From Bacteriovoracaceae bacterium UBA6200 (GTDB taxonomy: Bacteria > Bdellovibrionota > Bacteriovoracia > Bacteriovoracales > Bacteriovoracaceae), in NCBI GenBank assembly GCA_002422605.1, contig DISW01000023.1:372001-436000 (forward strand): 64,000 nt of DNA, given 5' to 3'. The position numbers and the translations under genes are program-made. Under the pieces are notes generated by a model, which was not told the DNA's origin, searched no databases, and saw nothing but the letters and a program-made list of their open reading frames with translations. Positions 24,618 through 34,163 of this stretch are shown here, in pieces (positions within the stretch are counted from its first letter, which is position 1; every line of letters begins with the position of its first letter).

Positions 24618-25310
24618 ATGGAAGAAGTCGTAACGAATCCTGTTGTTCAAGAAAACATGCTTCAGTGGATCGCAAGGTTCATGAATGAAGGTGGTGTCTT
24701 CATGTGGATTATTGCTATTGTTTGGTGCATAGGTGTTGCCATCTCTGCTGAGCGGCTTAAGGCCTTCTTTAAGTTCGATATCGATGGAACAAGCCTGATG
24801 GGTACCATTAAGAAGTTCGTAATCGGGAACCAGGTTCAGGAGGCCATCCAAACCTGTTCTGAATCAAATGCTCTTCTTCCCTTTGTTATGAAAAACGGTC
24901 TTAAGAGAGCTAACCAAAGTAAAGAGCAAATTCAAGACGCTCTGGAAGCCAGTATCCTTGAATCTGTTCCAAAAATTGAAAAGCGTCTTACTTATCTCGC
25001 CCTGGCCGCCAACCTTTCTACTCTATTAGGACTCCTTGGGACCATTCAAGGTCTGATCCAGTCATTCGCAGCTGTAGCACAGGCCGCGGCCTCTGAAAAA
25101 GCTCAGCTCCTTGCTGAAGGTATTGCGGTGGCGATGAACACCACGGCCCTCGGACTAATCTCTGCTATTTCTCTCATGGTTATTCACACTATCCTCATGG
25201 CAAGAGGTGAAAAGATGATTAAAGAGATTGAAGAAAATTCAGTGAAACTCCTGGATCTTCTTTCAACAAAGAAAGGTCATGTGTCAGCTAATCTTGATAA
25301 GGCAGCTTAA
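24618..25310 (+). CDS. TolQ/ExbB/MotA-family proton channel subunit, AglR-like
   Basis: The 230-residue inner-membrane protein has three helices at about 26-43, 125-150 and 170-195, with the cytoplasmic loop between the first two. The TM2/TM3 signature LAANLSTLLGLLGTIQGLIQSF and EGIAVAMNTTALGLISAISLMV is that of TolQ/ExbB channels. Followed by two TolR/ExbD genes, it reproduces the AglR-AglQ-AglS arrangement of the Myxococcus gliding motor, which converts proton motive force into force on Glt proteins. It starts with AGGGGGACACTT-ATG after a long leader. The Agl assignment rests on gene order and the FHA/AgmX partner. Confidence 0.88.
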   Translation: MEEVVTNPVVQENMLQWIARFMNEGGVFMWIIAIVWCIGVAISAERLKAFFKFDIDGTSLMGTIKKFVIGNQVQEAIQTCSESNALLPFVMKNGLKRANQSKEQIQDALEASILESVPKIEKRLTYLALAANLSTLLGLLGTIQGLIQSFAAVAQAAASEKAQLLAEGIAVAMNTTALGLISAISLMVIHTILMARGEKMIKEIEENSVKLLDLLSTKKGHVSANLDKAA

Positions 25311-25327
25311 GGGATAAGGATAGAAGT

Positions 25328-25792
25328 ATGAAAACTGGTCATAAACTTAAAAAGATTGAAAAACTTAACCTGGTTCCAATTCTGGATTCGGTTTTCATTT
25401 TCATCTTTTTCCTATTGATGTCCGCTCAATTTGTTGATGTTTACGAGATCGGCTCTTCAGTACCAATGACCAAAGTAGCAAAAGAAGAAAAGCAGGAGAA
25501 GGATCCCCTGAATCTGACACTGGAAGTTACAAAAACTCAGATAGTTGTGAAAACCGGTCTTCGTTCTATTCGTTCACGGACTTTTGCTTCTGAACAAAAG
25601 AAGGAGATGAAGGATTATCTTACTGAGCTAAAACGTCAGCATCCTAAAGAAAACACGATGATCTTAAAAGCTGACCCGAAGATCTCTTTTCAAAGCCTGG
25701 TCTCTGTTATTGACAGTACTCAGAATAATGATGCTGGCAAAGACAAGAAACTCTTTGACCAGATCGTTTTTGATAACAATGGAGTGAGATAA
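25328..25792 (+). CDS. TolR/ExbD-family motor subunit 1, AglQ/AglS-like
   Basis: The 154-residue protein has one N-terminal membrane helix (about 16-36) carrying the conserved proton-relay Asp20 in LVPILDSVFIFIFFLL, followed by a periplasmic ExbD/TolR domain. Expected to work as a dimer with the TolQ-like subunit. It starts 17 nt after the TolQ-like gene, and the next TolR-like gene begins 1 nt after its stop. Two consecutive non-identical TolR proteins are characteristic of Agl-type motors, unlike Tol or Exb systems with one. Confidence 0.87.
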   Translation: MKTGHKLKKIEKLNLVPILDSVFIFIFFLLMSAQFVDVYEIGSSVPMTKVAKEEKQEKDPLNLTLEVTKTQIVVKTGLRSIRSRTFASEQKKEMKDYLTELKRQHPKENTMILKADPKISFQSLVSVIDSTQNNDAGKDKKLFDQIVFDNNGVR

Positions 25793-25793
25793 T

Positions 25794-26270
25794 ATGAAAA
25801 AGAGATTCTCCCGCAAAAGAGAAAGTGAACCGGTAGATGTTGATATTACATCTCTCCTGGATATTCTCACAATTCTCCTGGTGTTTCTTTTGATGAGTTA
25901 TAACGCCTCAGACTTGAAGCTTGATCTTCAACCGAATATTGAAATGGCCGACTCCTATGCAAGAGAAATGACCCGATATGCCCCTGTCGTTCAGATTGAT
26001 AAATCGGCAGTGGTCTTTGTTAACAACAAAGAAGTAGGGAGGCTGCCAGCTTCAGGAGAAATGAAGCAGCTTACAGAATCCTTAAAAGTTGCTAAGGCCG
26101 ATATTGTTGCTGAAAATAAGAAGAAACTTGCTAACCAGCAAATTAACCCGGACCTGATTAACCTCATATTTGACAAGGATATGGACTACGCGGTCGTTCA
26201 AAGAGTCATGCACGACTCTGCTCTTGCAGGTTATTCACAATTTAAGTTCATTGTGAAAGGGAACTACTAG
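25794..26270 (+). CDS. TolR/ExbD-family motor subunit 2, AglS/AglQ-like
   Basis: The 158-residue protein starts with a basic cytoplasmic tail (MKKRFSRKRESEPVDVD) and a membrane helix (about 20-38) with the proton-relay Asp23 in SLLDILTILLVFLLMS. The periplasmic domain (45-158) contains DKSAVVFVNNKEVGRLP, typical of TolR folds. It differs clearly from subunit 1, so the motor is probably heteromeric. The gene is spaced 1 nt from both neighbours, indicating strict co-translation. Confidence 0.87.
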   Translation: MKKRFSRKRESEPVDVDITSLLDILTILLVFLLMSYNASDLKLDLQPNIEMADSYAREMTRYAPVVQIDKSAVVFVNNKEVGRLPASGEMKQLTESLKVAKADIVAENKKKLANQQINPDLINLIFDKDMDYAVVQRVMHDSALAGYSQFKFIVKGNY

Positions 26271-26271
26271 G

Positions 26272-29157
26272 ATGAAAATATTACTTGTCGCTATCCTCTT
26301 TTCAAGCGTTTCTCTTGCAGCCGATAATGTCGTCGCTAAGAAGGAATTGACTAATAAAAGATGGCGCACTCTTATGACTTTGGTTGGCCAGGAAATGAAG
26401 ATCCTGGAGGGGGCTAAACGTAAAGGTGTAGATATCAGATACCGTATGCTGGAACTGCATTCGGAAAAGCTTAAGCTTGTTCACGAAAAGAATAACCTGG
26501 AATTCATGGAGAAATCTGTAAAAATTGGTTCTGGAAAAAACAAGGAAAGTTTCTTCAAAGAAACTCGAAACTATTATAACCTTACAAAAAAATTTGGCCT
26601 TGATCTGATAAAGAAAAATCCTTCTAAATACAGAAGAGCAGAAGTTCTTTATGCTCTGGCCTTAAATTCACGTGACTATGGACACGATAACATCACTGAA
26701 AAGTACTTATTAGAAGTAATTTCTCTGGTAAAAGATCCCCATAATTCTCTCCGTCACCATGCTGAAACAGCTCTGGCCGATTTCTTTTATAATGAAAAAC
26801 GCTTTCCTGAAGCTATTAAATACTATGAGAGAGTAATTACAAAAGTCGAAGACGACTGGATGACAAAGCATTTATTTAACCTTTCATGGTGTTATCTTAA
26901 AAATCGAGAATTTGACCGGGCGATTGAGACTATCAAAAAATCTTATTTTGAGAGTAAAAATCCTATTTACGTTAACATTAAAGATCAGGTCCTCGATAAC
27001 ATAGGCTCATTTTATGTGTATGCGGGAAGACCATTGGATGGTCTGGATTTTTATCTGACAAATGAAAAGAATCCACTTCCATATCTAATGCCAATGGCCG
27101 TAAAAACTTCAGATAAAGGGCACGAAAGAGAAACGAAGACTATTCTGGATGCCGCTCAAAAAGTCATTGATAAAAACGACTTTATTGAACACCAGGAAGA
27201 ATTGCTTCATACTTACCTGGACTATTATCGTCATTATAATCGCTTTACCGATCATGAGAAAATTGCGAGAAATCTTGTGGCCTATTATAAGAAGGCCCAT
27301 CAGGAATTAGAGAAAGATAAAAAGACTAAATTTAAAATCGAAATGAAAGAAGATGCTATTGAAAAGATGCGTACTCTAGCAGGCTTCCTTCAAATAAAAC
27401 TGGCAAAAGATGTTAAAAAAGATGAAGGCCATCATAACGCCCAGGAGTTAGATCTTGTTTTAAACTACTTCTCTCACTTGATTACTTTAGATCATACCCG
27501 TAAAGTTGAATATTTCTATTTCAGAGCAGAGACTTACTATTCTGTCCACAAATTTATGGATGCAGCTCCAAGTTATGTTGAGGCCATTACTGAGGCGAAG
27601 AGAGTTAAAAATGAAGATCTTGCCCGAAAATCCCTCAATTCGCTTTTAGCTCTTACTGGTTTAGAAGTACTTGAGAAAAAAGAGAATTTAAAATTTCTGG
27701 TATTTGCTTATTCCGAGCACATTGGATTGTGGCCACGAGATGAAAAATCCGAAAAGATTTACCCTAAACTTTTTGATATTTACCGAGAAGCTTATGATGA
27801 TATGAAAGCTACGGATTTGATTCGCACCTATAATAAGGCCTATCCTGAGCATTTAAAAGAACAACAGACATTCATGACGAAAGTTCTCGATCAGTTTATC
27901 GAGAAACAAAATACCGACAAGCTTGCCCATTGGGTTTCAGAATTTAAGCTAGGTTTTCTGGCATTCAGTAAAGCTACGATTGAAAAAACCGAAATCGTAC
28001 TTGGAAATATTCTTTTCATCCAATATCAGGACCTTGCTAAAAAAGGCGAGCGCCTTGCTGCCGCTAAAGGTTTCGAAAGTCTTTATGTTCATAAACTTTA
28101 TCCAAACAAAGTTAAATACCAGGCCGCTTTTTTTGCGGCAATGGCCTATCTGGAACTAGGTGAAACTGTAAAAAGTTATTATTGGCAGGAACTTGCTCAT
28201 GCCAGAATGACTGAAGCAGAGAAATTAGAGCGTCGTGAAGAACAGCTAAGAATGGCCGAAAGGACCTATCGTCTTCAGGACTTTGTCACTTCTTACAAAC
28301 TTTCGGAACTACTCCTGAAGAAGTATTGTTCACTAAAAGATGCGACTCAGAACCGTTTCTATGAGATTGCTGTTATGACAGCAGTGGTTGAGGGGCTTCC
28401 TGATAACGCAGAAAAGATTATTCAAGATTATACAAAATGCATTCCTAATGCTGACCAAAAGGACCAGGCGTTGGCCCAAATTTATCAGTATCATGAAAAA
28501 CAGGGTAAATTTTTTACATTAAGAAATTTTCTGAAGCGTCATCCTGTTGAGCCTTATATCAGTCAATATCGTTTCACACTTCAAAAATGGTACTGGGAAA
28601 AAAATGATTTGAACTTAAAGGATCAAATCAAAAAAGAATTTGTTGCCCTAAAACATCCAGAGTCCAATGCCTGGTTAAAAGAAATTGCTCTACAAAAACA
28701 GGCTCAGGAAGATATGCAAGCTATTATGAGTACTGTTGTATGGGATAGACCAGTATTTGATGGAGAACTTTTTAATAAGTCTCTTGAAAACTATCTTCTA
28801 AAACTTAAGGGTTTTAAAGATCGTTATCAGAATTTAACAGAATCTTCTCAAGTGGATTTAGCCATTCTTACCACTCGCTCTTTTTCTGAAGTCTATCTCC
28901 ATATTGGTGAAACTATCCAAAATCTTCATCCTAAAGGGATGGATGATAAAACGATAAAAGAGTTTCAAAAAGCGATGAAAAATGTTTCAGGACAATTTAT
29001 CACTGCTTCAAAACAGTACGATAAAAATCTTGAAAAGGTCTTAAAGGATAAAGAAATGCTTGCGTGGGGATCTCGTTCGATTGCTTCTTTTGAAGAAGTT
29101 GAGAATCCGGTATTTTCCTTCTTTACGGGACTTACCATGGATAAGAGTAAGGAGTAG
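26272..29157 (+). CDS. Large periplasmic TPR protein of the motor unit, GltD/GltE-like in layout
   Basis: The 961-residue protein has a signal peptide (1-16, SLA/AD) and is almost entirely helical TPR-type repeats, such as the pairs around YALALNSRDYGHDNITEKY, FNLSWCYLKNREFDRAIETI and FAAMAYLELGETVKSYYW. The last 120 residues form a separate helical domain. Such long periplasmic TPR rods bridge inner and outer membrane parts in Glt-type machines. There is no lipobox. Assignment to a particular Glt protein is not possible by eye. It is flanked by TolR 2 (1 nt) and the TPR lipoprotein (3 nt). Confidence 0.82.
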   Translation: MKILLVAILFSSVSLAADNVVAKKELTNKRWRTLMTLVGQEMKILEGAKRKGVDIRYRMLELHSEKLKLVHEKNNLEFMEKSVKIGSGKNKESFFKETRNYYNLTKKFGLDLIKKNPSKYRRAEVLYALALNSRDYGHDNITEKYLLEVISLVKDPHNSLRHHAETALADFFYNEKRFPEAIKYYERVITKVEDDWMTKHLFNLSWCYLKNREFDRAIETIKKSYFESKNPIYVNIKDQVLDNIGSFYVYAGRPLDGLDFYLTNEKNPLPYLMPMAVKTSDKGHERETKTILDAAQKVIDKNDFIEHQEELLHTYLDYYRHYNRFTDHEKIARNLVAYYKKAHQELEKDKKTKFKIEMKEDAIEKMRTLAGFLQIKLAKDVKKDEGHHNAQELDLVLNYFSHLITLDHTRKVEYFYFRAETYYSVHKFMDAAPSYVEAITEAKRVKNEDLARKSLNSLLALTGLEVLEKKENLKFLVFAYSEHIGLWPRDEKSEKIYPKLFDIYREAYDDMKATDLIRTYNKAYPEHLKEQQTFMTKVLDQFIEKQNTDKLAHWVSEFKLGFLAFSKATIEKTEIVLGNILFIQYQDLAKKGERLAAAKGFESLYVHKLYPNKVKYQAAFFAAMAYLELGETVKSYYWQELAHARMTEAEKLERREEQLRMAERTYRLQDFVTSYKLSELLLKKYCSLKDATQNRFYEIAVMTAVVEGLPDNAEKIIQDYTKCIPNADQKDQALAQIYQYHEKQGKFFTLRNFLKRHPVEPYISQYRFTLQKWYWEKNDLNLKDQIKKEFVALKHPESNAWLKEIALQKQAQEDMQAIMSTVVWDRPVFDGELFNKSLENYLLKLKGFKDRYQNLTESSQVDLAILTTRSFSEVYLHIGETIQNLHPKGMDDKTIKEFQKAMKNVSGQFITASKQYDKNLEKVLKDKEMLAWGSRSIASFEEVENPVFSFFTGLTMDKSKE

Positions 29158-29160
29158 AAC

Positions 29161-29982
29161 ATGAAAACAATTTCCATCTTGTTCGTTTTACTGGTTCTTG
29201 CATCTTGCTCTTCCTCAAGAATTGACAGGAAGATCTCTGATGTGACCTGGGATTCACTCGCTGATGAATCCTATTTACGTTGGGATGAGCTTCGTTTGAA
29301 AAAAAATGCAAATCCTGATCATACGGTAGTAAGTTGTTATCAAGGTAAAGCTAAGGATACTCTTGAAAAGTATAAAAAAGATTATCTGACAAAGGGACAA
29401 ACCCCCTATTATTGGCTCCATATTGGTAACTGTTATTTTGTTCAGGAATTATGGACAAAGGCTGAGTTCTTTTATCGCATGGCACTTGATGAGAATAAAG
29501 AGTCTACCGTTAAGTCTATTGCCTTAAATAATCTTGGTCTTATTCATTTTAAATATGAACAATGGGAAAAGGGGAGAAATTTCCTTCAACAGTCTATGAA
29601 GCTGGCCCCTAGTTTCAAAACTCCTCGCTATAATATTTCGCAACTTTATTTGCAATTTGGTCTTTACGACAATGCCATTTCTGTTCTTAGTGAAAGGGCC
29701 TTCCGCGGGCATAAGGATATCGATGTCTACTTCTCAATGGCCAATGCTTATCTTTATAAAGGGAACTTAAAAGAAGCTTCTTCCTATTTTAAGATGATTC
29801 CACTTGACCATTATAAAAGAGAAGACATCGCAGCAACCTATGCTTTGTATTTGATTAAAATAGGTGATCTCAAAGCGGCAAAAGAAATTATGCACAACCG
29901 TGAAAGATCGGATGTTCCAGAAATTACCGCAATATCGCAAAAAATTGAAAAGATACTCCTTCAAAGAATGAAAGAGGAATAG
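29161..29982 (+). CDS. TPR lipoprotein, GltE/AglT-like
   Basis: The 273-residue protein has a lipoprotein signal (MKTISILFVLLVLASC, lipid Cys16) and several TPR motifs (around YYWLHIGNCYFVQELWTKAE, ALNNLGLIHFKYEQWEKG and YNISQLYLQFGLYDNAISVL). In the Myxococcus gliding machine AglT/GltE is a TPR lipoprotein, and the position between a TPR rod and the FHA protein fits that role. Membrane sorting (no Asp after the Cys: SSSR) suggests the outer membrane by the E. coli rule, which may not apply here. Confidence 0.82.
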   Translation: MKTISILFVLLVLASCSSSRIDRKISDVTWDSLADESYLRWDELRLKKNANPDHTVVSCYQGKAKDTLEKYKKDYLTKGQTPYYWLHIGNCYFVQELWTKAEFFYRMALDENKESTVKSIALNNLGLIHFKYEQWEKGRNFLQQSMKLAPSFKTPRYNISQLYLQFGLYDNAISVLSERAFRGHKDIDVYFSMANAYLYKGNLKEASSYFKMIPLDHYKREDIAATYALYLIKIGDLKAAKEIMHNRERSDVPEITAISQKIEKILLQRMKEE

Positions 29983-29984
29983 AT

Positions 29985-31787
29985 ATGAAAACAGCAGTTG
30001 TACAGGGACAATTCAGATTATCATGTCTGGATCAGAGAATTAAGGAACCTTTTATTGTAGATAAGAAAAAGCTACTGATTGGTTCAGCGGATAAATGTGA
30101 CTTTCAGGTCCATGATACTTCAGTTTCATCGATACATGCCTTTATCTACGTAACCGGAGAAGGATTTCTGGTTAAAGACCTTTGCTCAGAAGGTGGGGTT
30201 TTTGTTAATGGAAGAAGAGTTGATGAGGCCACTTTGTTTGCAGGTGACACCCTGACATTAGGGACCCTTAGCTTTTCAATTGATTCACTGGAAATTGATG
30301 GTCCAGTATTTAATCCTGATGAACAGATTGTTATTAAGGAGACACCTGTTTTTGTTGAGCTTCCTCCAAGAGAAGGTTTGGTTTTCATTGATGGAGAGTA
30401 TTGTGACATTCAGTTTGATGACTCAGGTTTTGAGCCCCTTTCAAGCATTCCACAAGTCCATATCAATGGAGACTATGTCCCATTGGATGGAATGGATATA
30501 CCACTTGATATTGCTCACTCAACTAAAGATAAACGCCTGGAGATCATAAGCTACGTGAATGGTCTCATGATGGATGTGTCCTACCTCGATCTCAAAGATG
30601 GTGATTATCAGTTTAATTCTGTTAAGAAGGGTAAGACTGATATCCTTTTTCACACACTTCAGAATATTAAAATCTTTTCCATTCATAATGGGGAGTTGAA
30701 GTTTTATGCCAATGAATCAGTGATTCCATCTTCTTCATGGGACAGGATTGATCTCAATGAGCCATTATTTCTTACTCATGGAGCTGAACAGGTTTCTTTG
30801 CGACTGGTCGACCATAGTACGAGCTGGAAAGATATTCCTTTCTTCTACCGCGATCGAGAGTTCTTTACTCATGGAGGTAAAGTTTTTGCGGCCGTTTTCT
30901 TTCCTCTTCTCCTCTTATTATTTGTTACCATACCAAGTAATGAAGATTTAAAAGAAGAAATGGCCGTCATTTACAAATTACCGGAAAAGGTGCAAAAACC
31001 AACGGAAGCTCAGGAGAAGTCTGACTTATCGGCGGAAGTATTAACCAGTAAAACTGAAAATACTGGCCATAAGGAAACTGAGCAACCAAATACTAAAGTT
31101 GAGTTTGCCCAAGCTTCCCAGAAACAAAAAGTTACAGCAAAATCCACTGCTCCTAAAGCGGCCGCTGCTAAACCGGTTGAAACAGCTCCTGTTAAGGCCT
31201 ATGAGTTTACAAGTTCTGTATCCTTTAATTCATTAGTGGGAGATGCTCCAAAAATTAATACTCAGGGAAGTAGCGCCAAAGGTTCAGTAACTGATTCTAC
31301 CTTTAATACTGGTTCTGCTGATGCGGGAGAATTAGTGGCCGGAGCAGATATTGGGGTTTCTAAATTTAATGGCTCTGACAAATCAGGATCAGGCAGCGGA
31401 TCTTACGGTTCACGAGGACTGGCCTCTAAATCAGGATTTGACTCTGCTTACCTTGAACCCAAAACTGTCGTTTTAGGCTCAATGGATCCAGAACTCTTAC
31501 GCAAGATTCTACGTGAGTATATTCCCCAGTTCCGTCACTGCTATCAACAAGAACTTATCGGGAATTCAGACAAAATTAAAGGTGTCATTGATCTTAATTT
31601 TACGATCTCTCCGGTTGGGAAAGTATCAAAGTATAATATTAAAGTTAAAGATGCTCAGTTCTCTAAGAAAGGTGTGGGGTGTATGGGACAAGTCCTAAGT
31701 CTTATCGACTTTCCTAAGCCTAAAGGTGGTGGGGTAGTTGATGTAAGACAACCTCTGAACTTTTTTGCAGAAACAGGAAAAATCTAA
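29985..31787 (+). CDS. FHA-TM-AgmX/PglI C-terminal domain protein, GltG-like
   Basis: The 600-residue protein has an N-terminal cytoplasmic FHA domain (about 28-98: IGSADKCDFQV, SSIHAFI, VNGRRV), which binds phosphothreonine peptides; a second FHA-like or beta region (130-285); a single membrane helix (about 299-316); a Pro/Ala/Lys-rich periplasmic linker; and a TonB-like AgmX/PglI C-terminal domain (about 497-600) with FRHCYQQEL and VGCMGQV cysteines. This domain order is the hallmark of GltG/PglI of gliding machineries, linking the proton motor to the envelope. It closes the unit and is followed at once by a strong terminator. Confidence 0.88.
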   Translation: MKTAVVQGQFRLSCLDQRIKEPFIVDKKKLLIGSADKCDFQVHDTSVSSIHAFIYVTGEGFLVKDLCSEGGVFVNGRRVDEATLFAGDTLTLGTLSFSIDSLEIDGPVFNPDEQIVIKETPVFVELPPREGLVFIDGEYCDIQFDDSGFEPLSSIPQVHINGDYVPLDGMDIPLDIAHSTKDKRLEIISYVNGLMMDVSYLDLKDGDYQFNSVKKGKTDILFHTLQNIKIFSIHNGELKFYANESVIPSSSWDRIDLNEPLFLTHGAEQVSLRLVDHSTSWKDIPFFYRDREFFTHGGKVFAAVFFPLLLLLFVTIPSNEDLKEEMAVIYKLPEKVQKPTEAQEKSDLSAEVLTSKTENTGHKETEQPNTKVEFAQASQKQKVTAKSTAPKAAAAKPVETAPVKAYEFTSSVSFNSLVGDAPKINTQGSSAKGSVTDSTFNTGSADAGELVAGADIGVSKFNGSDKSGSGSGSYGSRGLASKSGFDSAYLEPKTVVLGSMDPELLRKILREYIPQFRHCYQQELIGNSDKIKGVIDLNFTISPVGKVSKYNIKVKDAQFSKKGVGCMGQVLSLIDFPKPKGGGVVDVRQPLNFFAETGKI

Positions 31788-31819
31788 AAAAAGAATCCCG
31801 CTTCGGCGGGATTCTTTTT
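31788..31819 (+). terminator. Strong terminator closing the motor unit (bidirectional)
   Basis: AAAAAGAATCCCGC (31788-31801) and GCGGGATTCTTTTT (31806-31819) form a 14-bp stem with a TTCG tetraloop and a T-run. It begins at the stop codon of the FHA gene. It can also serve the convergent gene at 31825. Confidence 0.9.
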
Positions 31820-31824
31820 GAGTT

Positions 31825-32136
31825 TTAGTTTCTCGGAGTTTGATGATTTTTAATAATTCTTTTTTGAAGATAGGTTTCAATTTTCTTCACCATGGCAGGT
31901 GAAGTGTTAAAACGAAAAACACCGTGTGCCCCTTCAAATGTCTCCCATTTTAACTGACCATTGAATATCATAAACTTACTTCTGGTCATCTCAAAAAGGG
32001 AAAGCTTCTGTATTTCCCAGCTCTGTTCCGGGCCTTTTCCTTCACCAAAATGAAACCATTTCTTGGGAACTAATTTGATGGAATCTTCATGAATTTCTAA
32101 GCAGTATTTAGGACCTTGTATGGTGTAAAAAATCAT
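31825..32136 (-). CDS. Hypothetical small protein, possibly PH-like fold
   Basis: The 103-residue cytosolic protein lacks a signal peptide. Its pattern of about seven strands (KYCLEIHEDSIKLVPKK, QKLSLFEMTRSKFMIF, GQLKWETFEGAHGVFRFN) followed by a C-terminal helix (AMVKKIETYLQKRIIK) resembles a pleckstrin-homology-type sandwich, but I cannot name a family. The gene is flanked by the shared terminator at 31788-31819 and is probably monocistronic. Confidence 0.65.
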   Translation of the reverse strand: MIFYTIQGPKYCLEIHEDSIKLVPKKWFHFGEGKGPEQSWEIQKLSLFEMTRSKFMIFNGQLKWETFEGAHGVFRFNTSPAMVKKIETYLQKRIIKNHQTPRN

Positions 32137-32269
32137 CTTGTGCCCTCCGTGGGATAGATGCCTTTCGACGAAATTACCTTTTAAAATAACCTAAATCTCC
32201 ATCTTGATATGAAATTTATTTTTTTATTTAGGTGAGAAAGAAAGTGGCGAATCTGAGGAAGGAGCAGGG

Positions 32270-32308
32270 AATTTAGTTCCTGCTGAAAAATATCAGCAGG
32301 ACTAAATT
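32270..32308 (-). terminator. Long hairpin after dps
   Basis: AATTTAGTTCCTGCTGA (32270-32286) pairs with TCAGCAGGACTAAATT (32293-32308) over 16 bp with one bulged base and an AAAATA loop. It starts 6 nt after the dps stop on the minus strand. There is no T-run after it, so it may stabilise the 3' end rather than terminate. Confidence 0.45.
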
Positions 32309-32314
32309 TAAGGA

Positions 32315-32785
32315 TTATTTTTCTAATAAACTTCTTAACATCCATGCGTTTTTTTCATGAAGCTGCATACGTTGGGTTAGTAAATCAGCAGTAGGTTCGT
32401 CAGCCGCTTTTTCAACTGCAGGGAATAGAGAGCGGGCAGTTTTTACAATTGATTCCTGACCGAGTACCAAGTGTCTTATCATCTCTTCAGCAACTGGTTG
32501 ACCCTTAACTTCTTTGATTGAACTAAGTTCTGCGAACTCTCCATAAGTTCCAGGTGCTGGGTATCCCAGTGCGCGAATTCTTTCAGCGATTAAATCTACG
32601 GCAAGGGCGAGTTCATTGTATTGCCCTTCAAACATAAGGTGAAGAGTGTTAAACATCGGGCCTTTTACGTTCCAATGAAAGTTATGAGTCATGAGATAAA
32701 GGGTATAGGTGTCGGCCAGAAGGTGATTTAAACCCTTAGCTATGTCCGATCTATCCTGTTCACTCATTCCGATGTCAATTTTCAT
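32315..32785 (-). CDS. dps: Dps-family ferritin-like DNA-protection protein
   Basis: The 156-residue four-helix protein contains the Dps ferroxidase signature [18 protein letters not shown] with the following [21 protein letters not shown]. Dps forms dodecamers that oxidise and store iron with peroxide and can coat DNA under stress. The N-terminal tail is short and not basic, so DNA binding may be weak. The gene is monocistronic, with a long hairpin after its stop (32270-32308). Confidence 0.92.
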   Translation of the reverse strand: MKIDIGMSEQDRSDIAKGLNHLLADTYTLYLMTHNFHWNVKGPMFNTLHLMFEGQYNELALAVDLIAERIRALGYPAPGTYGEFAELSSIKEVKGQPVAEEMIRHLVLGQESIVKTARSLFPAVEKAADEPTADLLTQRMQLHEKNAWMLRSLLEK

Positions 32786-33039
32786 AATGAATCCTTTGTT
32801 TATTTGATGGCCCTAGTTTAGTCCTCAATTGGCCTTTAATCTAATTGATATTCTCTATAAAGAGATAGGTCCTAGCATGAGCTGGGTCATGTTTTTTGAA
32901 TTTCTTTTTGTAAAGAAGATAGGCCTTGCGCATAATTTCATGTAAGAAATCTTTAGGTTTTAGGCCTTTTTCTCGATGAAATTTGTAGGGGATTACACTA
33001 AATCTAGTTAGAAAGACCGTCAAAAAAATGTCAATACCA

Positions 33040-33049
33040 CTATATATAG
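33040..33049 (+). promoter_or_regulatory. Possible NrdR box upstream of nrdBA
   Basis: CTATATATAG matches the core C-w-A-t-A-T-a-T-w-G of the NrdR consensus exactly; the flanks match poorly. It lies about 95 nt upstream of nrdB. NrdR boxes normally occur in pairs and I find no convincing second one, so it may be only an AT-rich promoter element. Confidence 0.35.
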
Positions 33050-33143
33050 ATTTTTATCTTTTCAAATATCAGATCAACTACTACGCTTATTTTTAAGACA
33101 GACAAACAACACCACCACACATCATGAAGAAGGAGCTGGGGTA

Positions 33144-34130
33144 ATGAGCACGGAAACACTTTTAAAGCAGACTAACGATCGTTTTGTTCTATTCCCGATT
33201 AAATATCACGACATCTGGGATATGTATAAAAAGGCAATGGCCAGTTTTTGGACCGCAGAAGAAATCGATCTTTATTCCGACTTAAATGATTGGGAATCTT
33301 TGAACGACCAGGAACGTCACTATATCTCTCACGTTCTGGCCTTTTTCTCGGCTTCAGATGGCATCGTAAACGAGAACCTTGCTCTTCGTTTTTATAATGA
33401 TATTCAAATTCCTGAGGCGCGTTCTTTTTACGGGTTTCAAATTGCCATGGAAAATATCCATGCTGAAACCTACGGGCTTTTAATTGATACTTACATTAAA
33501 GATGCTGCTAAAAAAGATTACCTATTTAAGGCCATCGATAATATTCCATGCATTAAGAAAAAAGCTGACTGGGCCCTTAAATGGATTTATGGAAATGAAT
33601 CCTTTGCTGAACGTCTGGTGGCCTTCGCGGCGATTGAAGGAATTTTCTTCTCGGGCTCATTTTGTTCAATTTTCTGGCTTAAAAAACGTGGTCTAATGCC
33701 AGGTCTTACCTTCTCTAACGAACTTATCTCTCGTGATGAAGGTCTCCACACAGACTTCGCTTGTCTTCTTTACAAAAACTACATTCAGAACAAGCCATCT
33801 GAAAGCCGTATTCGTGAATTGATTATTGAAGCAGTTGAGTTTGAATGTGAATTCATCACTGAAGCTCTTCCGGTTTCTCTTATCGGTATGAATGCAGACA
33901 TGATGAAAGAATACATTAAGTTCGTTGCTGACAGACTTATGAGACAGCTTGGCTATTCAAATATCTATGAAGCTAAAAACCCATTTGACTGGATGGAACT
34001 GATCTCTATGCAAGGTAAGACGAACTTTTTTGAAAGAAAAGTTTCTGAGTACCAAAAGGCCGGAGTAATCAATTCTACCAAGGAAGCGGCTGGTTCTAAT
34101 TTCGCTTTCTCTACAGATATGGATTTCTAA
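33144..34130 (+). CDS. nrdB: Class Ia ribonucleotide reductase, small (radical) subunit
   Basis: The 328-residue R2 protein has diiron ligands at Asp42 (EEIDLYSD), Glu103 and His106 (MENIHAE), Glu165 (AIEGIFFSG), Glu199 and His202 (RDEGLHTDF), and the radical Tyr110. The segment [20 protein letters not shown], with what follows it, is strikingly like eukaryotic R2. It supplies the tyrosyl radical for NrdA in aerobic dNTP synthesis. GGAGCTGGGG precedes the ATG. nrdA follows after 33 nt. The order nrdB-nrdA is the reverse of E. coli. Confidence 0.95.
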   Translation: MSTETLLKQTNDRFVLFPIKYHDIWDMYKKAMASFWTAEEIDLYSDLNDWESLNDQERHYISHVLAFFSASDGIVNENLALRFYNDIQIPEARSFYGFQIAMENIHAETYGLLIDTYIKDAAKKDYLFKAIDNIPCIKKKADWALKWIYGNESFAERLVAFAAIEGIFFSGSFCSIFWLKKRGLMPGLTFSNELISRDEGLHTDFACLLYKNYIQNKPSESRIRELIIEAVEFECEFITEALPVSLIGMNADMMKEYIKFVADRLMRQLGYSNIYEAKNPFDWMELISMQGKTNFFERKVSEYQKAGVINSTKEAAGSNFAFSTDMDF

Positions 34131-34163
34131 TTTTTTAAAAAGTTTACGACAGGAGATAAGGAA

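Noticed and set aside
32841..33023. Minus-strand 60-codon frame (TTG start) between dps and nrdB
   Set aside because: No Shine-Dalgarno, no early ATG, and a Lys/Phe-rich composition expected from AT-rich DNA. It could be real but I cannot support it.
33040..33049. Firm NrdR regulation of nrdBA
   Set aside because: Only one core match and poor flanks; NrdR sites usually come as a pair, so it is kept only as a low-confidence site.
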